Source: Asanoa iriomotensis (GTDB lineage Bacteria; Actinomycetota; Actinomycetes; Mycobacteriales; Micromonosporaceae). Taken from it: a stretch of 64,000 bases of DNA. Location: NCBI RefSeq assembly GCF_016862515.1, contig NZ_BONC01000031.1, forward strand, positions 35,360 through 99,359. Reading direction: 5' to 3'. Within the stretch, counting starts at the first letter, position 1. The number at the start of each line of letters is the position of its first letter. Of this stretch, positions 1-8,172 are shown one piece after another. The notes under the pieces are model-generated. The model saw only the letters and a program-made list of their open reading frames with translations. It made no database searches and was not told where the DNA came from. The position numbers and the translations under genes were made by a program.

Positions 1-159
1 GACGCCGACAGCGTCGTAGCCGGCCGCCGCGAGCGCCGGCAGGAACCCGCCGGCCGGCCCGCAGCCGATCTCGACCACCCGGGCCGGCGCCGGCGGCAGC
101 GCGGTGCGGACGAAGGTCCAGGTGGCGCCGAGCCACCGCCGGGTCGCGTCGTCGGTCAT
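1..159 (-). CDS. SAM-dependent methyltransferase, N-terminal part (cut by window edge)
   Basis: Only the first 53 codons lie in the window; the reading frame runs off the left edge. The translated start carries a class I methyltransferase motif I, VVEIGCGPAGG, at residues 28-38, followed by a helix and an acidic strand end (AGYDAVGV), as expected for SAM binding. The ATG at 157-159 overlaps the stop of the upstream gene (ATGA), so it is probably translationally coupled to the ABM-fold gene at 156-440. The substrate cannot be judged from this fragment. Confidence 0.75.
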   Translation of the reverse strand, partial: MTDDATRRWLGATWTFVRTALPPAPARVVEIGCGPAGGFLPALAAAGYDAVGV

Positions 160-440
160 CGCTCGTCGACGACCTCGGCCGTCTCGACGCCGGTGACCGT
201 GACCAGCGCGAACGCCTCGGCGGCCAACGGCAGGCGGGCGTTGACCGCCGCCTCGGCGTGGGCGGCCGACGACCAGGTCCAGGTGTCGGTCCAGGTCGCG
301 CTGTCGTCCCGGGTCAGCTTGGTCGCGACCGGGCCGTCGAACGCGGACCGGACCGCGGCGATCAGCTCGGCCCGCTTGGCCAGCAGGGCGTCGGTGTCGG
401 TGGTGTTGGCGGTGAACTTCGTGACCCGCACGATCGACAT
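156..440 (-). CDS. small dimeric alpha/beta-barrel (ABM-like) protein
   Basis: This 94-residue protein begins MSIVRVTKF and has the length and strand-helix pattern of the antibiotic biosynthesis monooxygenase/stress-responsive barrel superfamily. A first strand is followed by a helix rich in Ala/Arg (AELIAAVRSAF) and then a WTDTWTW strand. No catalytic residue can be named. It lies divergent to a TetR gene, with a repeated operator-like sequence in the 62-bp gap, and it overlaps the downstream methyltransferase by ATGA, so the two form an operon. A role in a small oxidation or stress response controlled by the adjacent TetR is inference. It could also be a structural homologue without enzyme activity. 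Confidence 0.6.
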   Translation of the reverse strand: MSIVRVTKFTANTTDTDALLAKRAELIAAVRSAFDGPVATKLTRDDSATWTDTWTWSSAAHAEAAVNARLPLAAEAFALVTVTGVETAEVVDER

Positions 441-457
441 TTCCGGTCTCCATTTCG

Positions 458-500
458 CTAGAGTTGCTCACTAGTGACTGACTCTAGAGTTACACTAGTG
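458..500. promoter_or_regulatory. divergent promoter with duplicated TetR-type operator
   Basis: The gap contains CTAGAGTT followed by CACTAGTG twice, at 458-476 and 484-500. CACTAGTG is itself a palindrome and ACTCTAGAGT (481-490) is another. TACACT at 491-496 is a good -10 box ending 6 nt before the GTG of the TetR gene, which suggests a leaderless transcript. Repeats overlapping the -10 fit autorepression by that TetR protein and control of the opposite operon. Confidence 0.6.
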
Positions 501-502
501 GC

Positions 503-1144
503 GTGACGAGCGTCAAGGGCCGGGCACCGAACCGGCGGACCGCGAAAGCGCGGGAGACCCGCACCCGCATGCTGGACGCGGCGCGGGAGCTGTTCATCGC
601 CAACGGGTACGGCGTGACGACCCTCGCCGACGTCGCGGCCGCCGCGGGCGTGGCGGTGCAGACGATCTACTTCACGTTCGGCAACAAGCGGTCGCTGTTC
701 AAGGAGATGGTCGACGTCACCATCGCCGGCGACGACGAGCCGGTCGCGACGATGGACCGCCAGTGGTACAGGGACGCCCTGGCCGCGCCGACCGCGGTCG
801 CGCAACTGCGCGCGCAGGTGGCCGGCGCCCGCGGGGTGCTCGACCGGGTCGCGCCGATCGTCAAGATGGTCACGCTGGCCGCCGCGGCCGACCCGGACAT
901 CGCCGACCTCTGGCCCCGCGACGCGGACCCGCGCTACACGGTGCTGTCGACCGCCGCGCGGGCGCTGGTGGCGAAGCCCGACGCGCGACCGGGCGTCTCC
1001 GAGGCCGAGGCCGCCGACCTGCTCTACGCGATCCTCTCGCCGGAGCTCTACCTGTTGTTCGTACGCGAACGCGAATGGTCACCGGACCGCTACGAGAAAT
1101 GGGCGTTCGACACCCTGCGCCCCCAACTCTGCGTGGAGGATTGA
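503..1144 (+). CDS. TetR/AcrR family transcriptional regulator
   Basis: This 213-residue protein has an N-terminal TetR helix-turn-helix at about residues 15-62 (TRMLDAARELF, then TLADVAAAAGVAVQTIYFTFGNK) and a ligand-binding helical C-terminal domain. The GTG start at 503 is chosen because it lies 6 nt after a TACACT -10 box. It is followed after 4 nt by a SnoaL-like gene and faces an ABM-like/methyltransferase operon across a repeat-rich gap. It probably represses both units in response to a small ligand that I cannot name. The family call is secure; the target set is inference. Confidence 0.9.
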   Translation: MTSVKGRAPNRRTAKARETRTRMLDAARELFIANGYGVTTLADVAAAAGVAVQTIYFTFGNKRSLFKEMVDVTIAGDDEPVATMDRQWYRDALAAPTAVAQLRAQVAGARGVLDRVAPIVKMVTLAAAADPDIADLWPRDADPRYTVLSTAARALVAKPDARPGVSEAEAADLLYAILSPELYLLFVREREWSPDRYEKWAFDTLRPQLCVED

Positions 1145-1148
1145 CCCC

Positions 1149-1574
1149 ATGCCGACCGACGCCGACCGCGCCGCCATCGACCGCCTGATCCGCGACTGGG
1201 TCACCGCCGTGCACTCCGGTGACCTGGCGGGCGTGCTCGCCGACCACGCCGACGACATCGTCATGTTCGACGTGCCACCGCCGTACGCCGGAGTCCGTGG
1301 TCTCGACGCCTACCGCGCGACCTGGCCGGACTTCTTCACGTGGCAGGCGCAGGGCGCGGAGTTCGCGCTCGAGTCACTCGACGTGACCGCCGGCGACGAC
1401 GTGGCCTTCGCGCACGGCCTGCTGCGCTGCGGCACACCCGACGAGCTGGCCGCGAAGCCGGAGCTGCGGCTGCGGCTCACCGTCGGGCTGCGCAAGCGCG
1501 ACGGCCGCTGGCAGGTGACCCACGAACACCACTCGTTCGCGGACGACAGCGGGGCTAGCCCACCAGCTCCGTAA
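1149..1574 (+). CDS. SnoaL-like / NTF2-fold protein
   Basis: This 141-residue protein has the features of the SnoaL/ketosteroid-isomerase-like (NTF2) fold. It has a long N-terminal helix with D-x-RDWVTAVHSGD (residues 8-25), then LADHADDIVMFD, a central ATWPDFF helix, and C-terminal strands ending WQVTHEHHSF. A GGAGGA Shine-Dalgarno sits 8 nt before the ATG. It is transcribed with the TetR gene (4-nt gap). Proteins of this kind often act on small lipophilic or aromatic molecules, but no substrate can be inferred. Its last 20 bp overlap the 3' end of the convergent aminotransferase gene. Confidence 0.8.
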   Translation: MPTDADRAAIDRLIRDWVTAVHSGDLAGVLADHADDIVMFDVPPPYAGVRGLDAYRATWPDFFTWQAQGAEFALESLDVTAGDDVAFAHGLLRCGTPDELAAKPELRLRLTVGLRKRDGRWQVTHEHHSFADDSGASPPAP

Positions 1575-2907
1575 CCGCCGCCGCGAACAGCTCGTGGTGG
1601 GTGGCGACGTCGGCCAGCGTCGTCTCCGGGCACATCAGCGCCATGTTGTGGAACGGGGTCAACAGCACACCCCTGTTCAGCAGGTACGCGTGTAGGAAGT
1701 CCTCGAGCTCCCCGTCGGCCGCGGCGGCCGAGGCGCCGCCGCTGGTGGGTGCGGGGTCGCAGAAGCGGTATTCGACCCGCGCGCCGAGCTGGGCGACCGA
1801 CCACGGCAGGCCGAAGCGGTCGATCACCTCCTGGACCCCGTTCGCGAAGGCCGTCGCCACGGAGGTCATGCCGTCGAACGCGGGCGCGGTGAGCACGTGC
1901 TCCAGCGTGGCCCGGGCCGCCGTCACCGACAGCGGATTGCCGGCCAGCGTGCCGCCGACGCCGCCCATGTCGACCAGGTCCAGGTCGTCGCGGCCGCTCA
2001 ACAGGTCGGCCAGCGGCGCGGACAGGCCGTACGCGCCGATCGGGACGCCGCCGCCGATCGCCTTGCCGATCGTGACCACGTCGGGCTCCAGGCCCCAGGC
2101 GGCGGTCGCGCCGCCGGGACCGGCCGAGAACGTGTGCGTCTCGTCGTTGACCAGATAGCTGCCATAGCGCCGGGTCAGCTCCCGCACGCCGGCCAGATAG
2201 CCGGGCGAGGGCAGCACGATGCCGATGTTGGTCAGCGCCGGCTCCATCAGCACCGCGGCGACGTCGCCGTGCGCCAGCTCGCGCTCCAGGCCCGCGAGGT
2301 CGTTGTATTCGGCCACCCGGCTCGTCGTGGTCACGTCGCAGGGCGCGCCCACGTTGCCGGGCCGGCTGACCGAGTCGCCGTCGGGGCCCACGACGATCAG
2401 CGACTCGTCGACCGAGCCGTGGTAGCAGTAGGAGTTGACCAGGATCCGCGGCCGCCCGGTGACCGCCCGCAGCAGCCGGATCGCCCACCGGTTGGCGTCG
2501 GTCGCGGTCAGCGCGAAGCTCCACCGCGGCACGCCGAACCGCCGGGCGAGCTCCGCGCCGACCCAGGCGGCGTCCTCGGTCGGCAGCATGGTGGCCAGAC
2601 CGCCGCCGGCCGCGAGCCGCGCCGTGACGGCCTCGACGACCGGCGCCGGCGAGTGCCCGGCCATCGCGGCGGTGTCGCCCAGGCAGAAGTCGACGTACCC
2701 GTGACCGTCCACATCGGTCACCCGCGCGCCGCGGGCGCCGGCCGCGTACACCGGGAAGCCGCCGGCGGTCTTGTTCATCCAGGTCATCGGCACGCGACCG
2801 AAGAGGCTGCCGGCGGCCGCGTAGGCGTCCGCCGACCGGGGATGCGTGGCGACGAAGGCCGCCCGCTCCCGGGCGAGCAGGTCGGACAGGCGCTCGCGGT
2901 CGATCAT
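1555..2907 (-). CDS. class III PLP aminotransferase, glutamate-1-semialdehyde aminomutase-like
   Basis: This 450-residue class III aminotransferase is closest in pattern to glutamate-1-semialdehyde 2,1-aminomutases. An N-terminal YVDFCLGDTAAMAGHSP (71-87) precedes NDETHTF (254-260) with the PLP-ring Asp. The Schiff-base Lys is K282 in TIGKAIGGGVPIGAYG. An NSYCYHG motif is present. It stands alone, divergent from a nitroreductase, with no haem genes nearby, so it may be a GSA-like aminotransferase acting on another amino ketone rather than HemL. The ATG at 2907 is preceded by TACGGT and 6 nt, consistent with a leaderless start; longer in-frame extensions would read into the nitroreductase. Confidence 0.82.
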   Translation of the reverse strand: MIDRERLSDLLARERAAFVATHPRSADAYAAAGSLFGRVPMTWMNKTAGGFPVYAAGARGARVTDVDGHGYVDFCLGDTAAMAGHSPAPVVEAVTARLAAGGGLATMLPTEDAAWVGAELARRFGVPRWSFALTATDANRWAIRLLRAVTGRPRILVNSYCYHGSVDESLIVVGPDGDSVSRPGNVGAPCDVTTTSRVAEYNDLAGLERELAHGDVAAVLMEPALTNIGIVLPSPGYLAGVRELTRRYGSYLVNDETHTFSAGPGGATAAWGLEPDVVTIGKAIGGGVPIGAYGLSAPLADLLSGRDDLDLVDMGGVGGTLAGNPLSVTAARATLEHVLTAPAFDGMTSVATAFANGVQEVIDRFGLPWSVAQLGARVEYRFCDPAPTSGGASAAAADGELEDFLHAYLLNRGVLLTPFHNMALMCPETTLADVATHHELFAAAVTELVG

Positions 2908-2913
2908 CGCCGC

Positions 2914-2937
2914 ACCGTACCAGCGCGGCGGTACCTT
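2914..2937. promoter_or_regulatory. back-to-back leaderless promoters
   Basis: On the minus strand TACGGT (2914-2919) ends 6 nt before the aminotransferase ATG. On the plus strand TACCTT (2932-2937) ends 6 nt before the nitroreductase ATG. The two -10 boxes share a 36-bp gap, so RNA polymerase can probably serve only one gene at a time. This is a sequence-based prediction only. Confidence 0.5.
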
Positions 2938-2943
2938 GTGGCG

Positions 2944-3546
2944 ATGGAGTTTCAGGATGTTGTCCGTAAGCGCCGGATGGTCCGCAGCTACGAGCCCGAC
3001 CGTCCCGTGCCGCCCGACGTCGTCGACCGGATCCTGCACAACGGCCTGCGTGCTCCCTCGGCCGGTTTCTCGCAGGGCTGGGGCTTCCTCGTCCTCGACA
3101 CCCCCGCGGACCACGACCGCTTCCGCGCCGCGATGCGCCGCTCGGCCGAGCCGGAGCAGTGGTTCGCGTCCCAGTACGCCGCACCGTTGCTGATCGTCCC
3201 GTTCTCGCACAAGGACGCCTACCTCGACCGGTACGCCCGGGCTGACAAGGGCCACGAGGACCGTTCCGACGCCTGGTGGCCCGCGCCCTACTGGGACATC
3301 GACACCGGCATGGCGTCGCTGCTGATGCTGCTCACCGCGGTCGACGCCGGGCTGGGCGCGTGTTTCTTCGGCATGCCGATCGACGCGATCGAGCCGTTCA
3401 AGAAGGAGTTCGGCGTGCCCGCCGGCTACACGCCGATCGGTGCCATCTCCGTCGGCTACAGCGACGAGCCGCCCCGCGACCTGCGCGCCCGCCGCCGGCC
3501 CACCGGCGACGTGGTGTTCAGAGGCAACTGGGGCTCAACCGACTAG
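2944..3546 (+). CDS. nitroreductase family protein
   Basis: This 200-residue FMN-dependent nitroreductase-fold protein opens MEFQDVVRKRRMVRSYEP, the usual phosphate-contacting RRxxRxY segment, followed by LRAPSAGFSQGW. A central helical insert holds the WWPAPYWDIDTGMASLLML region, and DAGLGACFFGMP follows. Such enzymes reduce nitro compounds, quinones or enones with NAD(P)H; the physiological substrate is unknown. The start is fixed by a -10 box 6 nt upstream. The last 12 bp overlap the convergent glycosidase-like gene. Confidence 0.88.
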   Translation: MEFQDVVRKRRMVRSYEPDRPVPPDVVDRILHNGLRAPSAGFSQGWGFLVLDTPADHDRFRAAMRRSAEPEQWFASQYAAPLLIVPFSHKDAYLDRYARADKGHEDRSDAWWPAPYWDIDTGMASLLMLLTAVDAGLGACFFGMPIDAIEPFKKEFGVPAGYTPIGAISVGYSDEPPRDLRARRRPTGDVVFRGNWGSTD

Positions 3547-5100
3547 CACCGGCGCGCTTTCGTTGTTGGCGCGGTCCAGCGAGGTGACGCAGTAGCTGCC
3601 CACCGGGCCGATCCAGCTCGGCAGGTCGGTGGCGCGGATGGTGGCCACCAGGGTGGCGTTTCCCGCGCCGGGGTCGGCCTGGTAGACGGCGTAGCCGGTC
3701 ACGTCGTCCACCGGCCGCCAGGTCAGCACCGTGCGGTCGCCGTCGCGCCGGGACCCGATGGGCCCCGGGGCCGGCGGCCGCGCGTCGCGCAGCCGCGTGA
3801 TGGTCGGCACCAGGGCCGGCTGCGCGTAATGGGCGTCGCGGTAGCGGGACACCGCGCCGAGCCGGTCGGCCCGCACCTGCTTGGCGCTGAAGTGGATGCT
3901 GCCGGCCACCGCGTAGCGGTCGTTGAGCGCGAGCTGCTTGTCGAGCTCGGCGGGCTGGCTCCACGGCCCCGGCTCGCCGATCCGGTAGTCCGCCTGTCCG
4001 ATGTAGAGCTGCACGCCGGTGTCCTTGACGGTCGCCACCCACCACGGCAGCAGCTTGGCGTAGTCGGCCTTGTCGAAGCCGATGTTCCAGTAGAGCTGCG
4101 GGACGATGTAGTCCAGCCACTTCTGCCTGACCCACTTGCGGGTGTCGGCGTAGATGGCCTCGTAGCTCTCCAGACCCTTGGTCGGCGAGCCGGCCGGGTC
4201 GCTGGCCTTGTTGCGCCAGATGCCGAACGGGCTCAGACCGAACCGCACCCACGGCTTCGCCGCCCGGATGCGCTCACCGATCTCGCGGACGAAGGTGTCC
4301 ACGTTGGACCGCCGCCAGTCGCCCCGCGACATCCCGCCGCCGTAGCGGGCGTAGCTGCGGTCGTCGTTGAACTCGTACCCCTCCGGGTAGGGGTAGAAGA
4401 AGTCGTCGAAGTGCACGCCGTCGATGTCGTACCGGTTGACCGCGTCCAGGATCGCGTCCTCGACGTGCCGCCGCGCCTCGGGCACGCCCGGGTCGAAGTA
4501 GAAGCGGCTGTTGGCCTCGCCCTCGGGGAACGCCACCGCCCACTCCGGGTGCTTGCGCAGCGGGTGGTCGGGAGCGAGCTTGGCGAAGTCCGCGCCCGCG
4601 CCGCCGGAGGTGGCCGGCTGGCTGCCCCGGTACGGGTTGAACCAGGCGTGGAACTCGAGGTTGCGGGCGTGCGTCTCGGCGACCATCCAGGCCAGCGGAT
4701 CCCAGCCCGGGTCCTTGCCGCGCACACCGGTCAACCACTCCGACCACGGCGCGTACGCCGACGGCCAGAACGCGTCGCCGCTCGGCCGCACGTGCACGAA
4801 CACCGCGTTGTGGTTCATCTTCTGCGCGAGGTCGAGCCAGCCGAGGTATTCGGCCTTCACCTTCTCCTCGGGCAGCCCGGGCTTGCTCGGAAAGTCGATG
4901 TTGCTGACCGTGGTCAGCCACATGCCGCGCAGTTCGCGCTTGGCGACCAGGCTGTCCGTCGCACAGGTCGGCAGCGGTGCCCCGGCGGCGTCGGCGCGGC
5001 CGGCTTCCGAGGTGCGTTTGAGCAGGGTCGCGCCGGCGGGGACCGTCACCGCGAGAGCTACGACCACCAGCCCGATGAGCAACCGACGCTGCACGGCCAC
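3535..5100 (-). CDS. secreted glycoside hydrolase-like family 10 (YngK-type) protein
   Basis: This 521-residue protein has an N-terminal hydrophobic segment (LLIGLVVVALAVTV, residues 7-20) that looks like a signal peptide or anchor. A GHL10/DUF187 TIM barrel spans about 55-370, with RGMWLTTVSNIDFPSKPGL, FHAWFNPYRG (150-159) and DGVHFDDFFYPYP (228-239), the acidic FDD motif typical of the family. A fibronectin-III-like domain (about 425-515) closes the protein. Family members are thought to act on cell-wall or capsular glycans, but activity has rarely been shown. The GTG start at 5100 gives the expected signal sequence. It is monocistronic, with a 3' overlap of 12 bp with the nitroreductase. 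Confidence 0.85.
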   Translation of the reverse strand: MAVQRRLLIGLVVVALAVTVPAGATLLKRTSEAGRADAAGAPLPTCATDSLVAKRELRGMWLTTVSNIDFPSKPGLPEEKVKAEYLGWLDLAQKMNHNAVFVHVRPSGDAFWPSAYAPWSEWLTGVRGKDPGWDPLAWMVAETHARNLEFHAWFNPYRGSQPATSGGAGADFAKLAPDHPLRKHPEWAVAFPEGEANSRFYFDPGVPEARRHVEDAILDAVNRYDIDGVHFDDFFYPYPEGYEFNDDRSYARYGGGMSRGDWRRSNVDTFVREIGERIRAAKPWVRFGLSPFGIWRNKASDPAGSPTKGLESYEAIYADTRKWVRQKWLDYIVPQLYWNIGFDKADYAKLLPWWVATVKDTGVQLYIGQADYRIGEPGPWSQPAELDKQLALNDRYAVAGSIHFSAKQVRADRLGAVSRYRDAHYAQPALVPTITRLRDARPPAPGPIGSRRDGDRTVLTWRPVDDVTGYAVYQADPGAGNATLVATIRATDLPSWIGPVGSYCVTSLDRANNESAPVLVG

Positions 5101-5220
5101 GACGGTAGGGCCCGGGTACGGATCTCGTCAATGGAACAAAGCCCGACATAAGGAAACGAGACCCGTTCGAGCCGAGCGCCCGCCCGCAGCTCCGACGGCC
5201 TGGGCTGATTGAATCGGACG

Positions 5221-5739
5221 ATGGTTCAGATCCGCCCTCTCCAGGTGTCCGACGCCGAAGCGCTGGCCGCCGTACACGTCGCCAACAGGGAGTTTCTCGC
5301 GCCGTTCGAGCCGCCGCGCGCCGAGTCCTTCTACACGCCCGCCGGGCAGCTCACCCGGATCCAGGACGCGACCGCCGACCCGCGTCTCCACCGGTGCGTC
5401 ATCGAGGCCGACGGCGAGCTGGTCGGGATGGTGTCGCTCAGCGTGATCGAGCGCGGACCGGCCGAGTCCGCCCACCTCGGCTACTGGGTGGCCCAGGCCG
5501 TCAACGGGCGGGGCATCGCGTCCAAGGCGACCGCGCTGATGATCGACGTCGCGTTCGGCGAGTTCGGCCTCCACCGGCTGCAGGCGGGCACGCTGCTCGA
5601 CAACCTCGGCTCGCAGAAGGTGCTCGCCCGCAACGGGTTCGAGCGGATCGGTGTCGCACCCTCGTACCTGCGGATCGACGGCCGCTGGCAGGACCACGTC
5701 CTGTTCCAGCTCATCAACGACGATTGGCGGCCCGCGTGA
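5221..5739 (+). CDS. GNAT N-acetyltransferase, RimJ/RimL-like
   Basis: The 172-residue product begins MVQIRPLQVSDAEAL and shows the GNAT fold. The acetyl-CoA loop is GYWVAQAVNGRGIASKATALM, followed by HRLQAGTLLDNLGSQKVLARNGF, the hallmark of RimJ/RimL and SpeG-like acetyltransferases that modify N-terminal or amino groups. A TTG 12 nt upstream is possible, but the ATG gives the standard N-terminus. Its stop overlaps the start of the Rid-family gene (GTGA), so the two are co-translated. Acetylation of a protein N-terminus is the family expectation, not shown here. Confidence 0.87.
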   Translation: MVQIRPLQVSDAEALAAVHVANREFLAPFEPPRAESFYTPAGQLTRIQDATADPRLHRCVIEADGELVGMVSLSVIERGPAESAHLGYWVAQAVNGRGIASKATALMIDVAFGEFGLHRLQAGTLLDNLGSQKVLARNGFERIGVAPSYLRIDGRWQDHVLFQLINDDWRPA

Positions 5740-6119
5740 CACAGCGGCGGAGCATCACCAGCGGTTCGACGTTCGAAGAGCGCATCGGGTACGCGCGAGC
5801 GGTCGTCGACGGCGACCGCGTCTACGTGTCGGGCACCACCGGCTACGACTACGCGACGATGACGATCGCCGACGACGTGGTCGCCCAGTGCGCACAGGCC
5901 GTCCGCAACGTCGAGGCGGCGCTGGCCGAGGCGGGCTGCACGCTGGCCGACGTGGTCCGGGTGCGCTACCTGCTGCCCGACCGCGCCGACTTCGAACCGT
6001 GCTGGCCCACGCTGCGCGCGGCGTTCGGCGCGGCGAAGCCGGCCGCGACCATGATGGTCTGCGGGCTGGCCGAGCCCGCGATGCGGTTCGAAATCGAGGT
6101 CGACGCCCGGCGCCGCTGA
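5736..6119 (+). CDS. RidA/YjgF/UK114 family protein (divergent Rid)
   Basis: This 127-residue Rid-fold protein starts with SITSGSTFEERIGYARAVV and contains DRVYVSGTTGYD, VRNVEAALAEAGCTLADVVRVRYLL and the C-terminal AAFGAAKPAATMM ... FEIEVDARR. Canonical RidA imine deaminases carry an Arg in the P-A-R-[TS] segment. Here the equivalent position reads PAAT, so the residue that stabilises the imine substrate appears absent and this is likely a Rid2-7 paralogue with another role. It is translationally coupled to the preceding acetyltransferase and followed by a palindromic hairpin (6124-6176). Confidence 0.85.
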   Translation: MTQRRSITSGSTFEERIGYARAVVDGDRVYVSGTTGYDYATMTIADDVVAQCAQAVRNVEAALAEAGCTLADVVRVRYLLPDRADFEPCWPTLRAAFGAAKPAATMMVCGLAEPAMRFEIEVDARRR

Positions 6120-6123
6120 CCCC

Positions 6124-6176
6124 GAAAGGAACGGTCCGTTACTAACGCTATGCGTTAGTAACGGACCGTTCCTTTC
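6124..6176. repeat. 53-bp perfect palindrome, GGAACGGTCC family copy 1
   Basis: Two 25-nt arms (6124-6148 and 6152-6176) are perfectly complementary around a TAT loop. The arm contains AAGGAACGGTCCGTTACTAACGC (in two pieces AAGGAACGGTCC and GTTACTAACGC). It lies 5 nt after a stop codon and before another plus-strand gene, so it could act as a transcription terminator or mRNA-stabilising hairpin. Related copies occur at 27000-27045 and 32843-32891. Confidence 0.85.
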
Positions 6177-6191
6177 AGCGATGATGGTGGC

Positions 6192-7298
6192 GTGCGGACG
6201 ACACCTCCGGAGCTGCTGGTCGGGACCCCTGGACGGTACGCGCGGGAGGTGTTCCACAACCGGCACCCCACGCTGATCGAGCGGGTCGGTGCGGCGCATC
6301 CGTATGCGGCGGCACAGCGGGCGGCGCTGGGCGCGCTGCTCGACGAGTCGCTGACGGGCGTGATCGGCCGGCTGCCCGACGACGCGCCGGACCTCGCCGA
6401 CTGGGACGCCTGGGATCGTGGGCACTTCGGCCGCCCGTGGGCGGACGCGCCGTTCCTGTGGGCGGAGAGCTACTTCTACCGGCGGATCCTGGACGCCGTC
6501 GACTACTTCCGGCCCGGTCCGTGGCAGGGCGTCGACCCGTTCCGCCCGATGAAGGACGCGGAACTGGTCGACCCGGACCTCGACCGGGATTTCGCCTGGG
6601 TGGCGGACCTGCCGGCCGAGCCGACGGACGCGGGGCTCGCCACGGTGGTGCAGGCCGCGGTGTTCGGCAACCGGGTCGACCTCAGCTTCCGGATGCAGGA
6701 GCCTCTTGACCCCACCGCGCCGGACGAGCTGCTGGTCGACCGGACCGCGTTCCTCGCGGACGCGTTGGCCGAGCCGGGTCCGGTGTGCATCGTCGCGGAC
6801 AACGGCGGCCGCGAGATCATGGCCGACCTGGTGCTGGCGGGGTGGCTGCTCGACACCGGGCTCGCGGACCGGGTCACGCTGCACGTGAAACCCGCACCCT
6901 ACTACGTCTCCGACGCGGTGGCGTCCGATGTGGATGCCGCTCGCGCGCGCCTCGGGCGGGCGGCGGATCCGCGCATCGCCGTGCGTACACACGCGTTCTG
7001 GTGCGCACCGCTCGACTTCCACGACCTGCCCGCGGACCTCGGTGCCGACCTGCGCGGGCACCGGGTGGTCGTCGTCAAGGGCGACCTCAACTACCGGCGG
7101 TTGGTCGGCGACCGCGACTGGGACCCGGCGACGCCGTTCGCGGACGCGGCCGCCGACCTCGGCGTGCCGGTCGTGGCGCTACGCACCTGCAAGTCGGAGG
7201 TGGTGGTCGGGCTCGACCGGGCCACCGTCGAGCGGATGGACGCCGCCGAGCCGCGGTGGCGGGTCAGTGGGCGGCACGGCCTGGTGCAGGCGCGCTGA
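6192..7298 (+). CDS. DUF89/ARMT1-like damage-control phosphatase family protein
   Basis: This 368-residue protein matches the ARMT1-like DUF89 family. It has AESYFYRRI (91-99), AAVFGNRVDLS (155-165), a phosphatase-like IVADNGGREIMADL (200-213) with the metal-binding Asp-Asn, a late KGDLNYRRL and a C-terminal RTCKSE. DUF89 enzymes are metal-dependent phosphatases that hydrolyse damaged sugar phosphates such as fructose-1-phosphate derivatives. The GTG at 6192 follows a GATGAT box by 6 nt. The C-terminal 35 bp overlap the convergent transglutaminase gene. Its physiological substrate is not predictable. Confidence 0.85.
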   Translation: MRTTPPELLVGTPGRYAREVFHNRHPTLIERVGAAHPYAAAQRAALGALLDESLTGVIGRLPDDAPDLADWDAWDRGHFGRPWADAPFLWAESYFYRRILDAVDYFRPGPWQGVDPFRPMKDAELVDPDLDRDFAWVADLPAEPTDAGLATVVQAAVFGNRVDLSFRMQEPLDPTAPDELLVDRTAFLADALAEPGPVCIVADNGGREIMADLVLAGWLLDTGLADRVTLHVKPAPYYVSDAVASDVDAARARLGRAADPRIAVRTHAFWCAPLDFHDLPADLGADLRGHRVVVVKGDLNYRRLVGDRDWDPATPFADAAADLGVPVVALRTCKSEVVVGLDRATVERMDAAEPRWRVSGRHGLVQAR

Positions 7299-8172
7299 CC
7301 CGGGTGGCCAGGTCGACCACGAACGTCTCGCCGGTCGGCGACAGGCAGGTCACGTGGCCGCGCGGGTTGAGCCGGTCGTCGGCGGCGTAGCGGCGGGCCA
7401 GTTCGGCCTCGGCGGCCTCATCGCCGGCGTCGGCGGCCAGCAACAGTGCGGCGATCTCGTCGGCGAGTTTTGCGCCGCCCTCGTCGATGCTGTCGGACAT
7501 GTCGCCCCAGACGTCCCACAGGAGGACCTCGTCGCCATAGCGGGCGGCCAGTTCGCCGATCACGTACCCATGGATGAACCAGTCGCCGCGCAGCGGCATC
7601 GACGGGTCCACGCCGTAGGTCGCCGGGTCGATCTCGCCGCGCCGGTAGGCGGTCCACACCGCGGCGGCGGTCGCGAAGGGTGCGTTGACGTCCTCGGGAC
7701 GGGGCATGTCGTCGGGGTCGAACGGCCAGTCGCCGGGGCCGATCTGCGGGTCCGCGAGCACCCAGCGGTCGCCGTCCCAGTAGTCGGCGACCACGTGGTC
7801 GTGGTGCCAGCCGGGCACGAAGAAGTAGTCGGCGAAGCCGATCCGGATGCGGGCCGGGACGCCCTGGTGTCGCAGCATCGCGACGGCGAGCAGCGAGAAG
7901 TCGCGGCAGCAGCCACCGACGCGGCTCTCGGGGGCGCGCGGCTGGTCGAGCGGCGCGTCGTGCCGGCTCTGGTCGGTGGCCAGCAGGCGGTCGATCCAGC
8001 GGTGGTTGACGTCGTCCGCGTGGTCGGCGGGCAACCGCACCCGGGGGTCGCGGTAGTGGGTGATCACGTTGCGCACCACCGCGGCCAGCTCGCGCGGGTC
8101 GGTGGGCAGCTTGTCGAAGAGGTGCGCGTAGGCCCCGGGGTCGCTGAAGGCGGTCTGCCGGGTGTTGTTCAT
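7264..8172 (-). CDS. transglutaminase-like (papain-fold) domain protein
   Basis: This 302-residue cytosolic protein has a transglutaminase-like triad: Cys88 or Cys89 in VGGCCRDFSLLAVAMLR, a His in GWHHDHVVADYW (122-132), and Asp141 in LADPQIG. The motif order and the following tryptophan-rich segment fit bacterial transglutaminase/protease-like proteins. No signal peptide is seen. It is the second gene of a MerR-led operon (ATGA overlap at 8169-8172), so it may respond to whatever ligand the MerR protein senses. Whether it cross-links, deamidates or cleaves peptides is unknown. Confidence 0.82.
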   Translation of the reverse strand: MNNTRQTAFSDPGAYAHLFDKLPTDPRELAAVVRNVITHYRDPRVRLPADHADDVNHRWIDRLLATDQSRHDAPLDQPRAPESRVGGCCRDFSLLAVAMLRHQGVPARIRIGFADYFFVPGWHHDHVVADYWDGDRWVLADPQIGPGDWPFDPDDMPRPEDVNAPFATAAAVWTAYRRGEIDPATYGVDPSMPLRGDWFIHGYVIGELAARYGDEVLLWDVWGDMSDSIDEGGAKLADEIAALLLAADAGDEAAEAELARRYAADDRLNPRGHVTCLSPTGETFVVDLATRVSAPAPGRAAH

